Shown here: positions 6,536 to 11,638 of the stretch, in pieces | How the letters are laid out: each line of letters starts with the position of its first letter | Numbering within the stretch: position 1 is the stretch's first letter | NCBI GenBank assembly: GCA_028284105.1 | Contig: JANQSK010000847.1 | Coordinates: forward strand, 1-11,638 | Source: Anaerolineae bacterium | Lineage (GTDB): Bacteria; Chloroflexota; Anaerolineae; Promineifilales; Promineifilaceae | Direction of reading: 5' to 3' | Length of the DNA: 11,638 nucleotides | Program-made: the position numbers and the translations under genes | Notes under the pieces: generated by a model | Database searches by the model: none | What the model was told of the DNA's origin: nothing | Seen by the model: the letters and a program-made list of their open reading frames with translations, nothing else

Positions 6536-6585
6536 GCCCAAAAGCGATTAACAAAAAAACTGCACAGGCCTCAACAGTTCAATGG

Positions 6586-6622
6586 TTCGAGAGACTCTTA
6601 CCATAATTTTGTGGGCTCGGAG
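6586..6622 (+). promoter_or_regulatory. Candidate leader hairpin covering the rplS ribosome binding site
   Basis: As RNA, UUCGAG (6586-6591) can pair with CUCGGA (6616-6621), six pairs with one G-U. CCA (6601-6603) with UGG (6612-6614) can form a small stem inside. The 3' arm contains three bases of the GGAG ribosome binding site (6619-6622), eight bases before the rplS ATG. Leaders regulating ribosomal protein genes, including L19 in other bacteria, are known; this one is only inferred from pairing. Confidence 0.35.
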
Positions 6623-6630
6623 ATAAACTT

Positions 6631-6987
6631 ATGTCTGATTTACTTTTAAAGACATTTGATCATGAATTAAATGAAAACTTGCCAGAATTACACGTAGGTG
6701 ACAGCGTTACTGTTCACGTTCGTGTAAATGTTGGACAACGCAACGAACGTGTTCAAATGGTGCGTGGTGTTGTTATCCGTTTCCGCAACAGTGGAAATAA
6801 TCAAAACTTCACCGTTCGTCGTATTGCATCAAATGGTATCGGTGTTGAACGTACCTTTTTGCTACGTTCCCCTCGAATTGAAAGAATTGAAGTACATCGC
6901 CATGCGTATGTGCGTCAATCAAATCTTTATTTCCTTCGGGAACGCACCGGTAAATCTGCTCGTTTACGGGAACGTCGCAGCTACTAA
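6631..6987 (+). CDS. rplS: 50S ribosomal protein bL19
   Basis: A structural protein of the large ribosomal subunit, at the interface with the 30S subunit. The 118-residue product has the usual length and a clear family pattern: a GDSVTVHVRV strand near residues 23-32, QMVRGVVI near 42-49, then FTVRRIASNGIGVERTFLL and SPRIERIEV, with a basic C-terminal tail LRERTGKSARLRERRSY. The ATG at 6631 has GGAG at 6619-6622, eight bases upstream. It appears to be its own unit, with a promoter at 6468-6496 and a hairpin at 7016-7046 just past the stop. The usual bacterial neighbours trmD and rimM are absent here. It contains no ACGGCCGT. Confidence 0.98.
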   Translation: MSDLLLKTFDHELNENLPELHVGDSVTVHVRVNVGQRNERVQMVRGVVIRFRNSGNNQNFTVRRIASNGIGVERTFLLRSPRIERIEVHRHAYVRQSNLYFLRERTGKSARLRERRSY

Positions 6988-7015
6988 ATTATTGATGCTT
7001 CAAATTTTGAAAACT

Positions 7016-7049
7016 ATTGGACGATTGAGATTCTCAATCGTCCAATTTT
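7016..7049 (+). terminator. 14-bp perfect hairpin with short T-tract between rplS and murI
   Basis: ATTGGACGATTGAG (7016-7029) pairs perfectly with CTCAATCGTCCAAT (7033-7046) around a three-base loop, followed by TTTT (7046-7049). It fits an intrinsic terminator for rplS. The murI start is only 16 bases past the T-tract, leaving little room for a separate murI promoter, so read-through or an mRNA-processing role is possible. Confidence 0.7.
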
Positions 7050-7065
7050 GCATTAATGGGTAAGT

Positions 7066-7902
7066 ATGGAACCCCTTTCCCAAAACGCACCGATTGCTGT
7101 TTTTGACTCTGGTGTTGGTGGTTTATCAGTCCTCAAACACCTCAAACACCAATTGCCACACGAACACATCCTCTATTTTGCAGACCAAGACAACATCCCA
7201 TATGGTGAACATTCTTTAGAAAAAATCCAACAACTTTGTTACGAAATTACGCATTTTCTGCTTTCTGAAAAAGTGAAGATGGTTGTTGTGGCATGCAATA
7301 CGGCTTCAGCCGCGGCTTTGTCTCAATTACGTTTGAATTTTCCAACAATCCCATTTGTGGGCATGGAACCTGCTGTTAAACCAGCCACTGAAAATACAAA
7401 GACAAATGTGGTTGGTGTGATGGCAACGGCGGGTACATTTGCTAGTGAACGGTATGCATCTTTGATGAAGCGGTATGCAGCAGATATCTCCGTGATTGAA
7501 GATCCTTGTATCGGTTTGGTTGAGCTCATTGAGCAAGGTGATTTTGAAAACACGGCCGTTTCTAGCCAGCTCGATTTCATCACAACCCCCATGCTCCAAG
7601 CTGGTGCCGATACCTTAGTGTTAGGATGTACCCACTACCCGTTTATTCAACCACAGCTGAAAAGAATAGTTGGGGAGTCTGTTACTGTCATTGATCCGGC
7701 ACCTGCCGTTGCCCTTCAAGCGAAACGCGTTTTGACTCAAAATAATCTTCTTGCCACGAAAAAACAGACGCCAGCTTATCGAATTATGAGCACAAAAGCA
7801 TCTTCAAATTTGCAGCTCTTTTTAGAGATGATCGACGTAGCATCTTCTCAAAATGAATTGGTTTGCTGGGTAAACGGCCGTTTACAAAAAAGCCCCCTTT
7901 AA
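7066..7902 (+). CDS. murI: Glutamate racemase
   Basis: Interconverts L- and D-glutamate, supplying D-Glu for peptidoglycan; a cytoplasmic, cofactor-independent Asp/Glu racemase. The 278 residues include the N-terminal FDSGVGGLSVL (13-23) with the substrate-binding Asp-Ser, IPYG (44-47), the first catalytic cysteine Cys77 in ACNTAS and the second, Cys188, in LGCTHYPF. Both cysteines and their following Thr are present, so the enzyme should be active. The ATG at 7066 has only a weak ribosome binding site (GGGTAAG, 7058-7064); no better in-frame start precedes the FDSG motif. It follows rplS by 78 bases with a strong hairpin between. ACGGCCGT occurs twice (7552, 7874), in different codon phases; the second sits in a 14-base perfect palindrome, TAAACGGCCGTTTA. 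Presence of murI implies a peptidoglycan-type wall. Confidence 0.96.
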   Translation: MEPLSQNAPIAVFDSGVGGLSVLKHLKHQLPHEHILYFADQDNIPYGEHSLEKIQQLCYEITHFLLSEKVKMVVVACNTASAAALSQLRLNFPTIPFVGMEPAVKPATENTKTNVVGVMATAGTFASERYASLMKRYAADISVIEDPCIGLVELIEQGDFENTAVSSQLDFITTPMLQAGADTLVLGCTHYPFIQPQLKRIVGESVTVIDPAPAVALQAKRVLTQNNLLATKKQTPAYRIMSTKASSNLQLFLEMIDVASSQNELVCWVNGRLQKSPL

Positions 7903-7924
7903 TGATAAAAATAACCCAAAATTA

Positions 7925-7946
7925 AGCTCCCATTAGGCTCCGATTA
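7925..7946 (+). repeat. Tandem 11-bp direct repeats at the -35 position
   Basis: AGCTCCCATTA (7925-7935) and GGCTCCGATTA (7936-7946) match at 9 of 11 positions with a period of one helical turn. They lie 14 bases upstream of the TATAAT at 7961, where no -35 hexamer is recognisable. This arrangement suits an activator that binds tandem 11-bp sites and replaces the -35. CGTCCATTTT (7947-7956) may be a decayed third unit. Confidence 0.4.
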
Positions 7947-7960
7947 CGTCCATTTTCAAG

Positions 7961-7966
7961 TATAAT
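7961..7966 (+). promoter_or_regulatory. TATAAT -10 element for a leaderless transcript
   Basis: A perfect TATAAT ends six bases before the GTG at 7973, so transcription would be expected to begin at or within a base or two of the start codon. No ribosome binding site fits between them. No conventional -35 is present; direct repeats occupy that place. Confidence 0.55.
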
Positions 7967-7972
7967 GAACCT

Positions 7973-8398
7973 GTGAGAAAGAAAAATCCAGCTCGATGGC
8001 GGGCGATGGAGTCGCGGTTAGGACGAGAACCAACAGTATGGGTGTCTACAGTACGGCATAACGGACGGCCACATAGTGTGCCGGTATGGTTTGTTTGGCT
8101 AGACCTAAAACTCTACTTTGCTACGGGGGCAGAAACACAAAAATTTGCCAATCTGTTTCATAATCAAAATATTACGGTGACGCTACCTGATCCCAATAAG
8201 GTACTTATTATTGAAGGCGAGGCACATGTTTCGGATAGAAGTACTGTTGAAATTCTGGCCGATTACTTCTTTCATAAATATGAGTGGGATTTTCGATATG
8301 ATGATACAACGCTGTGGCGTTTGATTGAGGTGACGCCCCATAAAATATTAGCTTGGGGTGATGGATATGAACAAAAGGAAGGGATCAGACTTCTCTAA
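7973..8398 (+). CDS. PNPOx-like split-barrel flavin/F420-type oxidoreductase family protein
   Basis: A 141-residue protein of the pyridoxamine 5'-phosphate oxidase-like FMN-binding split-barrel superfamily. The signature is VSTVRHNGRPHSVPVWFVW (24-42), where a strand-turn-strand leads to the (V/H)PVWF motif. LYFATGAETQKFANL (47-61) follows, matching the T-x-K-x-x-N-L phosphate-contact segment of this group. An Ile/Leu-rich strand and EGEAHV then match the barrel. Members use FMN, F420, haem or biliverdin, and the sequence alone does not decide which. The best start is GTG at 7973, just after a TATAAT; an ATG at 8006 would drop 11 residues and has only a poor ribosome binding site. No terminator follows. 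It is probably a single-gene unit. Family call is good, substrate unknown. Confidence 0.82.
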   Translation: MRKKNPARWRAMESRLGREPTVWVSTVRHNGRPHSVPVWFVWLDLKLYFATGAETQKFANLFHNQNITVTLPDPNKVLIIEGEAHVSDRSTVEILADYFFHKYEWDFRYDDTTLWRLIEVTPHKILAWGDGYEQKEGIRLL

Positions 8399-8481
8399 TC
8401 TTTTCTTACATAAATCCAATCTTCGCCTTCTATACTTCAAACTATTGCGGCGAGTACGGCCGTATTTGTTTTGAAATAATC

Positions 8482-8515
8482 TCAGTAGCTAAGTAGCCTG
8501 CTACGACACTACTGA
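8482..8515. repeat. Symmetric nested inverted repeat upstream of clpC
   Basis: TCAGTAG (8482-8488) pairs with CTACTGA (8509-8515). GTAG (8493-8496) pairs with CTAC (8501-8504), with a four-base loop and four-base unpaired spacers on both sides. The perfect symmetry suggests a cruciform or a dimer-bound operator. It ends seven bases before the clpC -35. There is no T-tract, so it is a poor terminator for the gene at 7973. Confidence 0.4.
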
Positions 8516-8521
8516 ATGTAA

Positions 8522-8551
8522 TTGACAACAAAATTCTGTTAACACAATAGT
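8522..8551 (+). promoter_or_regulatory. Candidate clpC promoter (TTGACA-18-AATAGT)
   Basis: A perfect TTGACA (8522-8527) is followed after 18 bases by AATAGT (8546-8551, 4/6). The predicted start near 8558 gives clpC a leader of about 80 bases. I see no CIRCE element and no CtsR-type GGTCAAA tandem, the usual heat-shock controls of clpC in Firmicutes. Confidence 0.5.
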
Positions 8552-8585
8552 GAGTCTGCCAATTACTGAGTTAATCACAGAATTT
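8531..8585. repeat. Long imperfect inverted repeat overlapping the clpC promoter
   Basis: AAATTCTG (8531-8538) pairs with CAGAATTT (8578-8585), and TTAAC (8539-8543) with GTTAA (8570-8574), with one three-base bulge (TCA, 8575-8577). The left arm lies in the promoter spacer and the -10 lies in the loop, so a bound repressor would block transcription. As RNA, the right half alone would lie in the leader. A smaller inverted repeat, TATCA-AAA-TGATA, lies at 8591-8603. Confidence 0.45.
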
Positions 8586-8638
8586 AGACGTATCAAAATG
8601 ATAATACTTTCTGTGGAATACCTAACAAGGAACACAAC

Positions 8639-11116
8639 ATGCGATTTGACCGATTTACACAACGTGCCCAAGATGCCGCAGCAATGGCATATGAACTGGT
8701 ACAACAATACGGGCACACACAAGTCGATACCGAGCATCTCTTCCTCGCATTACTAAAACAAGAAGATGGTGCTGTTTCAAAAATTTTAGAGACGCTCAAA
8801 GTAGACGTTGATCGGATGCGTGACCGCATCGATGAAGAGCTCAAAAACAGCCCTAAAGTTGCCGTTTATGGTGGGGGCGTTGGGCAAATCTTCTACACGC
8901 CACGCATTCGCACCGTGCTGGAACTGGCTCAAGGCGAAGCCAATCGACTCAAAGACGAATTTATTTCAACTGAACATGTATTTCTTGCCATTTTAAGTGA
9001 ACGCAATACAACATCCGCCAAAATCTTGAAAGAGTTTGGTGTGAATCGCGATAGCTTTTTAGATGGTATTAAACAAATTCGTGGTGGACAGCGTGTGACT
9101 GACCGCCAATCCGAAAGCCGCTACCGCACTCTTGATAAATTTAGTCGAGACCTGACCGCTTTAGCGCGAGAAGGCAAACTTGATCCTGTGATTGGTCGCG
9201 ATGATGAAATCTTGCGCATCATTCAGGTGTTAAGCCGTCGCTCTAAAAATAATCCCGTTTTGATTGGGGAAGCCGGTGTTGGGAAAACAGCTATTGTTGA
9301 GGGCTTGGCTCAGAAAATTATTACCAGTGATGTGCCTGAAAACTTGCTTAATAAACGGGTTTTGTCCCTCGATTTAGGGGCCATGATTGCCGGTAGTCGA
9401 TTCCGTGGTGAATTTGAAGAACGCCTCAAAGCAGTAATGGAAGAGGTGCAACGAGCACAGGGTGAGGTCATCATGTTCATTGATGAGCTTCATACCGTGG
9501 TTGGCGCAGGTGGTGCTCAAGGTGCGATGGATGCCAGCAACATGATGAAACCCGCTTTAGCCCGCGGTGAACTTCAATGTGTGGGTGCTACAACGCTTGA
9601 TGAATACCGACAATATATCGAAAAAGATAGCGCCTTGGAACGCCGTTTTGCACCTGTTTTTGTGGATGAACCATCAGTTGATGAAACGATTGAAATGCTC
9701 CGTGGCTTAGCAGGGCGGTATGAAGCACATCACAAAGTAACTTTTGCTGACGATGCTTTAACATCTGCTGTGAAGCTTTCTGACCGTTATGTGACAGATC
9801 GTCGCTTACCAGATAAAGCCATTGACTTGATTGATGAAGCGGCTGCGAAATTGCGCGTGGCGCTTTATACATTGCCTGCAAGTTTAAAAGAACTTAAAAA
9901 AGAAATTGATTCCCTCACTGTCCAAGAGGAAGAAGCACACACTGTACGTGATTACGAACGTGCTGCTGTGCATCGGGCAGACCGTCTTCGCTTGGAGGGT
10001 GAATTTACTGCCGCTAAAGAATCCTGGCTTTCTGAAAACAAGCTGGATGAGATTGTGAATGAGTCTGATATTGCTGAAGTGATTGCAATGTGGACCGGCA
10101 TTCCTGTTACCCAAATGATGGAAACGGAAGCCGAGAAGCTGTTGCAGATGGAAGATCGTTTGCACGAACGCATTATTGGCCAGCATAAAGCGATTGAGGC
10201 CCTGTCAGATGCGATTCGCCGCAGCCGTTCTGGATTGGCTGACCCACGTCGACCAATTGGCTCGTTTATCTTCCTCGGTAGTTCGGGGGTGGGTAAGACA
10301 GAGTTAGCGAAGGCACTGGCTGAGTTCTTGTTTGATGATGAAGATGCGTTGATTCGCGTAGATATGAGTGAATATCGGGAACAACATACGGTCAGCCGCT
10401 TGTTTGGTGCCCCTCCAGGATATGTGGGATTTGAACAAGGTGGCCAGTTAACTGAACAGGTTCGCAGACGGCCGTATTCTGTTGTGCTCTTCGATGAAAT
10501 TGAGAAGGCTCACCCTGATGTGTGGAACTCACTGCTACAATTGCTTGATGACGGCCGTTTAACTGATGGTCAAGGTCGCGTGGTGAACTTCCGAAACACC
10601 GTTGTTGTGATGACGAGTAACGTTGGTACATCATTCGTTCAATCATCAGGCGCGCTCGGTTTCGCGGGAACCCGTGATTCAGATGAAGCTGCAAACCATA
10701 AACGAATTGAAGAAGCGCTCAAGAAAACATTCCGTCCAGAGTTTGTAAACCGCATCGATGAAATCATCATTTTTGAACAGCTTGCTGAAGAAGATGTGAT
10801 TGAAATCGTCAAGCTCCAAATGCGAGACATTCAAGCGAGACTGGCTGAACAAGGTAATTTGACCATTGTACTGACTGAGGCGGCTCAGAAGTGGTTAGCC
10901 AGCCAAGGCTTTGATAATGACTTTGGTGCACGGCCGTTACGTCGAGCACTCCAACGATTTGTGGAAAGTCCACTCTCTGTGAAGATGCTGAAAGGCGAAT
11001 TTCATTCTGGTGATACCATTCGAATTGATATCGCAGACGATGAGATTACATTCGAAAAGTTAGAGAGTGCCAACCCTGTGGCGCTCAACGAACAAATTGT
11101 TGATGAATCAGCATAG
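8639..11116 (+). CDS. clpC: ATP-dependent Clp protease ATP-binding subunit ClpC
   Basis: A Hsp100 unfoldase that feeds proteins to ClpP. The 825 residues fit ClpC (810-850). Two Clp-N repeats fill 1-145. In the first AAA+ module, Walker A is GEAGVGKT (210-217), Walker B VIMFIDE (277-283) and the arginine finger region RR at 335-336; its pore loop reads SRFRGEFE, with Phe255 in place of the usual Tyr. A short middle domain with a UVR-like segment spans about 415-465, much shorter than in ClpB, which supports ClpC. In the second module, Walker A is GSSGVGKT (547-554), Walker B VVLFDE (615-620) and the pore loop GYVG carries Tyr595. LGF at 673-675 is the ClpP-docking loop, so a ClpP partner is expected elsewhere. 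The ATG at 8639 has AAGGA seven bases upstream (8627-8631). ACGGCCGT occurs three times (10468, 10551, 10930), all encoding family-conserved residues. Confidence 0.97.
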   Translation: MRFDRFTQRAQDAAAMAYELVQQYGHTQVDTEHLFLALLKQEDGAVSKILETLKVDVDRMRDRIDEELKNSPKVAVYGGGVGQIFYTPRIRTVLELAQGEANRLKDEFISTEHVFLAILSERNTTSAKILKEFGVNRDSFLDGIKQIRGGQRVTDRQSESRYRTLDKFSRDLTALAREGKLDPVIGRDDEILRIIQVLSRRSKNNPVLIGEAGVGKTAIVEGLAQKIITSDVPENLLNKRVLSLDLGAMIAGSRFRGEFEERLKAVMEEVQRAQGEVIMFIDELHTVVGAGGAQGAMDASNMMKPALARGELQCVGATTLDEYRQYIEKDSALERRFAPVFVDEPSVDETIEMLRGLAGRYEAHHKVTFADDALTSAVKLSDRYVTDRRLPDKAIDLIDEAAAKLRVALYTLPASLKELKKEIDSLTVQEEEAHTVRDYERAAVHRADRLRLEGEFTAAKESWLSENKLDEIVNESDIAEVIAMWTGIPVTQMMETEAEKLLQMEDRLHERIIGQHKAIEALSDAIRRSRSGLADPRRPIGSFIFLGSSGVGKTELAKALAEFLFDDEDALIRVDMSEYREQHTVSRLFGAPPGYVGFEQGGQLTEQVRRRPYSVVLFDEIEKAHPDVWNSLLQLLDDGRLTDGQGRVVNFRNTVVVMTSNVGTSFVQSSGALGFAGTRDSDEAANHKRIEEALKKTFRPEFVNRIDEIIIFEQLAEEDVIEIVKLQMRDIQARLAEQGNLTIVLTEAAQKWLASQGFDNDFGARPLRRALQRFVESPLSVKMLKGEFHSGDTIRIDIADDEITFEKLESANPVALNEQIVDESA

Positions 11117-11137
11117 TCTGATATTTAAGTAAGAATA

Positions 11138-11170
11138 AAAAAAGGGCTTGGAATCTCCAAGCCCTTTTTT
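11138..11170. terminator. Bidirectional Rho-independent terminator between clpC and the DUF1801 gene
   Basis: The stem runs 11138-11152 with 11156-11170: a GC-rich core GGGCTTGGA/TCCAAGCCC with a three-base loop (ATC), flanked by six A on the left and six T on the right. It gives a T-tailed hairpin on both strands. It serves clpC (stop at 11116) on the plus strand and the gene ending at 11172 on the minus strand, one base away. Confidence 0.9.
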
Positions 11171-11171
11171 G

Positions 11172-11600
11172 TTATCTAGCAGAATAGCTGTTGGTCTCTT
11201 TCATGTGGATGTACGACTCTTTAATTAGGCGTCGTAGCACGGATTCATCAACATCGGCTAATTTGTTGATGTAAAGACAAGATTTGCCAATTTTGTGCTT
11301 TCCTAGCTCACTCAGGAGGGATTCGTATTCATTAAACCCTGGCATGATGTAAACCGTCATGCTTTGTTTCCGAGGCGAGAATCCAACTAAGGGCATATCC
11401 CCTTCGCGACCGCTTTCATATTTGTAGTGATAACTGCCAAATCCAACAATGCTTGTGCCCCACATAACAGCGTCTTCACCTGTGATTTCTTTCATCATAC
11501 CGAGTAGGGTGAGTCCGTCCTGCCGACGGGTTTTATGGTCCACATTATTTAGAAATTCAACAACATCAGATTCGGTAGGGCGTGTTTTATTTTCAGACAT
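11172..11600 (-). CDS. DUF1801 domain-containing protein
   Basis: A 142-residue cytoplasmic protein with no signal peptide or membrane segment. It matches the DUF1801 family: an N-terminal helical part with VVEFLNNVDHKTRRQDG (13-29) and LLGMMKEITG (32-41), then MWGTSIVGFGSYHYKY (46-61), LVGFSPRKQSMTVYIMPG (71-88) and GKHKIGKSCLYINKLADVD (100-118). The family is widespread and has no agreed biochemical activity, so none is assigned. The ATG at 11600 has AGGAG at 11607-11611, six bases upstream, a firm start. Its promoter would lie at or beyond the window edge. It converges on clpC and shares its terminator. Length and motif order look complete. Confidence 0.9.
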   Translation of the reverse strand: MSENKTRPTESDVVEFLNNVDHKTRRQDGLTLLGMMKEITGEDAVMWGTSIVGFGSYHYKYESGREGDMPLVGFSPRKQSMTVYIMPGFNEYESLLSELGKHKIGKSCLYINKLADVDESVLRRLIKESYIHMKETNSYSAR

Positions 11601-11638
11601 AGTTTTCTCCTAATATTTAACTGGAGCGCAATCTTTTT

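Larger units (their letters stand above)
982..10937. repeat. Over-represented palindromic octamer ACGGCCGT (dispersed, HIP1-like)
   Basis: Exact copies start at 2192, 2971, 5506, 6318, 7552, 7874, 8456, 10468, 10551 and 10930. One-mismatch copies (ACGGCCGA in one orientation) start at 982, 1422 and 4219. These 13 are every CGGCCG in the window. Base composition near 42-43 % GC predicts about one CGGCCG and about 0.1 ACGGCCGT. Copies lie in proS, the kinase gene, the 65-residue gene, murI, clpC and one intergenic gap. Confidence 0.85.

Noticed and set aside
6570..6612. tRNA-like GGTTCGAGA motif upstream of rplS
   Set aside because: The flanking bases do not form a T-stem and no acceptor or anticodon arm can be drawn.
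6728..7063. 111-codon frame overlapping rplS
   Set aside because: A shadow of rplS in another frame, running through the 14-bp hairpin; no start signal.
8061..8072. Additional ACGGCC site at 8065
   Set aside because: It reads ACGGCCAC and lacks the palindromic CGGCCG core, so it was not counted as a copy of the octamer.
1..11638. CRISPR array, insertion sequence, prophage or defence island
   Set aside because: No regularly spaced direct repeats, transposase, integrase or nuclease gene was seen; the genes are mainly housekeeping.

Overview
The window looks like chromosome from a Chloroflexota (Chloroflexi) bacterium, probably near Anaerolineae. This is an inference. It rests on a lipoprotein ending in a PA14-like motif of the style common in that phylum, a 65-residue conserved protein I associate with it, and the overall character of the ClpC and MurI proteins. 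GC is roughly 42-43 % by eye. Start sites carry ordinary AGGAG/GAAGG-type ribosome binding sites, and TATAAT-like promoters can be read directly.

Layout. (1) 1-861, minus: 5' part of a secreted lipoprotein gene, cut by the window edge. (2) 862-1345: a 484-base gap with no convincing gene but several inverted repeats, one resembling a decayed dispersed intergenic repeat. (3) 1346-3073, minus: proS, prolyl-tRNA synthetase with an editing insertion. (4) 3172-5808, plus: a soluble hybrid-type histidine kinase (TPR, coiled coil, PAS, HisKA, HATPase) ending in a receiver whose phospho-acceptor Asp is Glu. It diverges from proS, with -10 elements that appear to overlap. (5) 5809-6247: a 439-base gap with two good hairpins, possibly a long leader for the next gene. 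(6) 6248-6445: the 65-residue conserved protein. (7) 6468-6535: a strong promoter followed at once by an intrinsic terminator hairpin. (8) 6631-6987: rplS (bL19) with a hairpin covering its ribosome binding site. (9) 7016-7049: a 14-bp hairpin, then murI (7066-7902) only 16 bases later. (10) 7973-8398: a PNPOx-like flavin/F420-type protein, apparently leaderless, with 11-bp direct repeats where a -35 should be. (11) 8639-11116: clpC, preceded by a TTGACA promoter buried in inverted repeats. (12) 11138-11170: a shared bidirectional terminator. (13) 11172-11600, minus: a DUF1801-family protein.

Most genes are housekeeping: translation (proS, rplS), peptidoglycan precursor supply (murI) and protein quality control (clpC). 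They do not form one operon. Nearly every gene has its own promoter-like or terminator-like element, so the window is a run of short transcription units.

The most striking signal is not a gene. The palindrome ACGGCCGT occurs 10 times between 2192 and 10937, where about 0.1 would be expected from base composition. Every other CGGCCG in the window (three) is the one-mismatch form ACGGCCGA. The octamer falls in all three codon phases and once between genes, so it appears to be kept at DNA level, like the HIP1 octamer of cyanobacteria.
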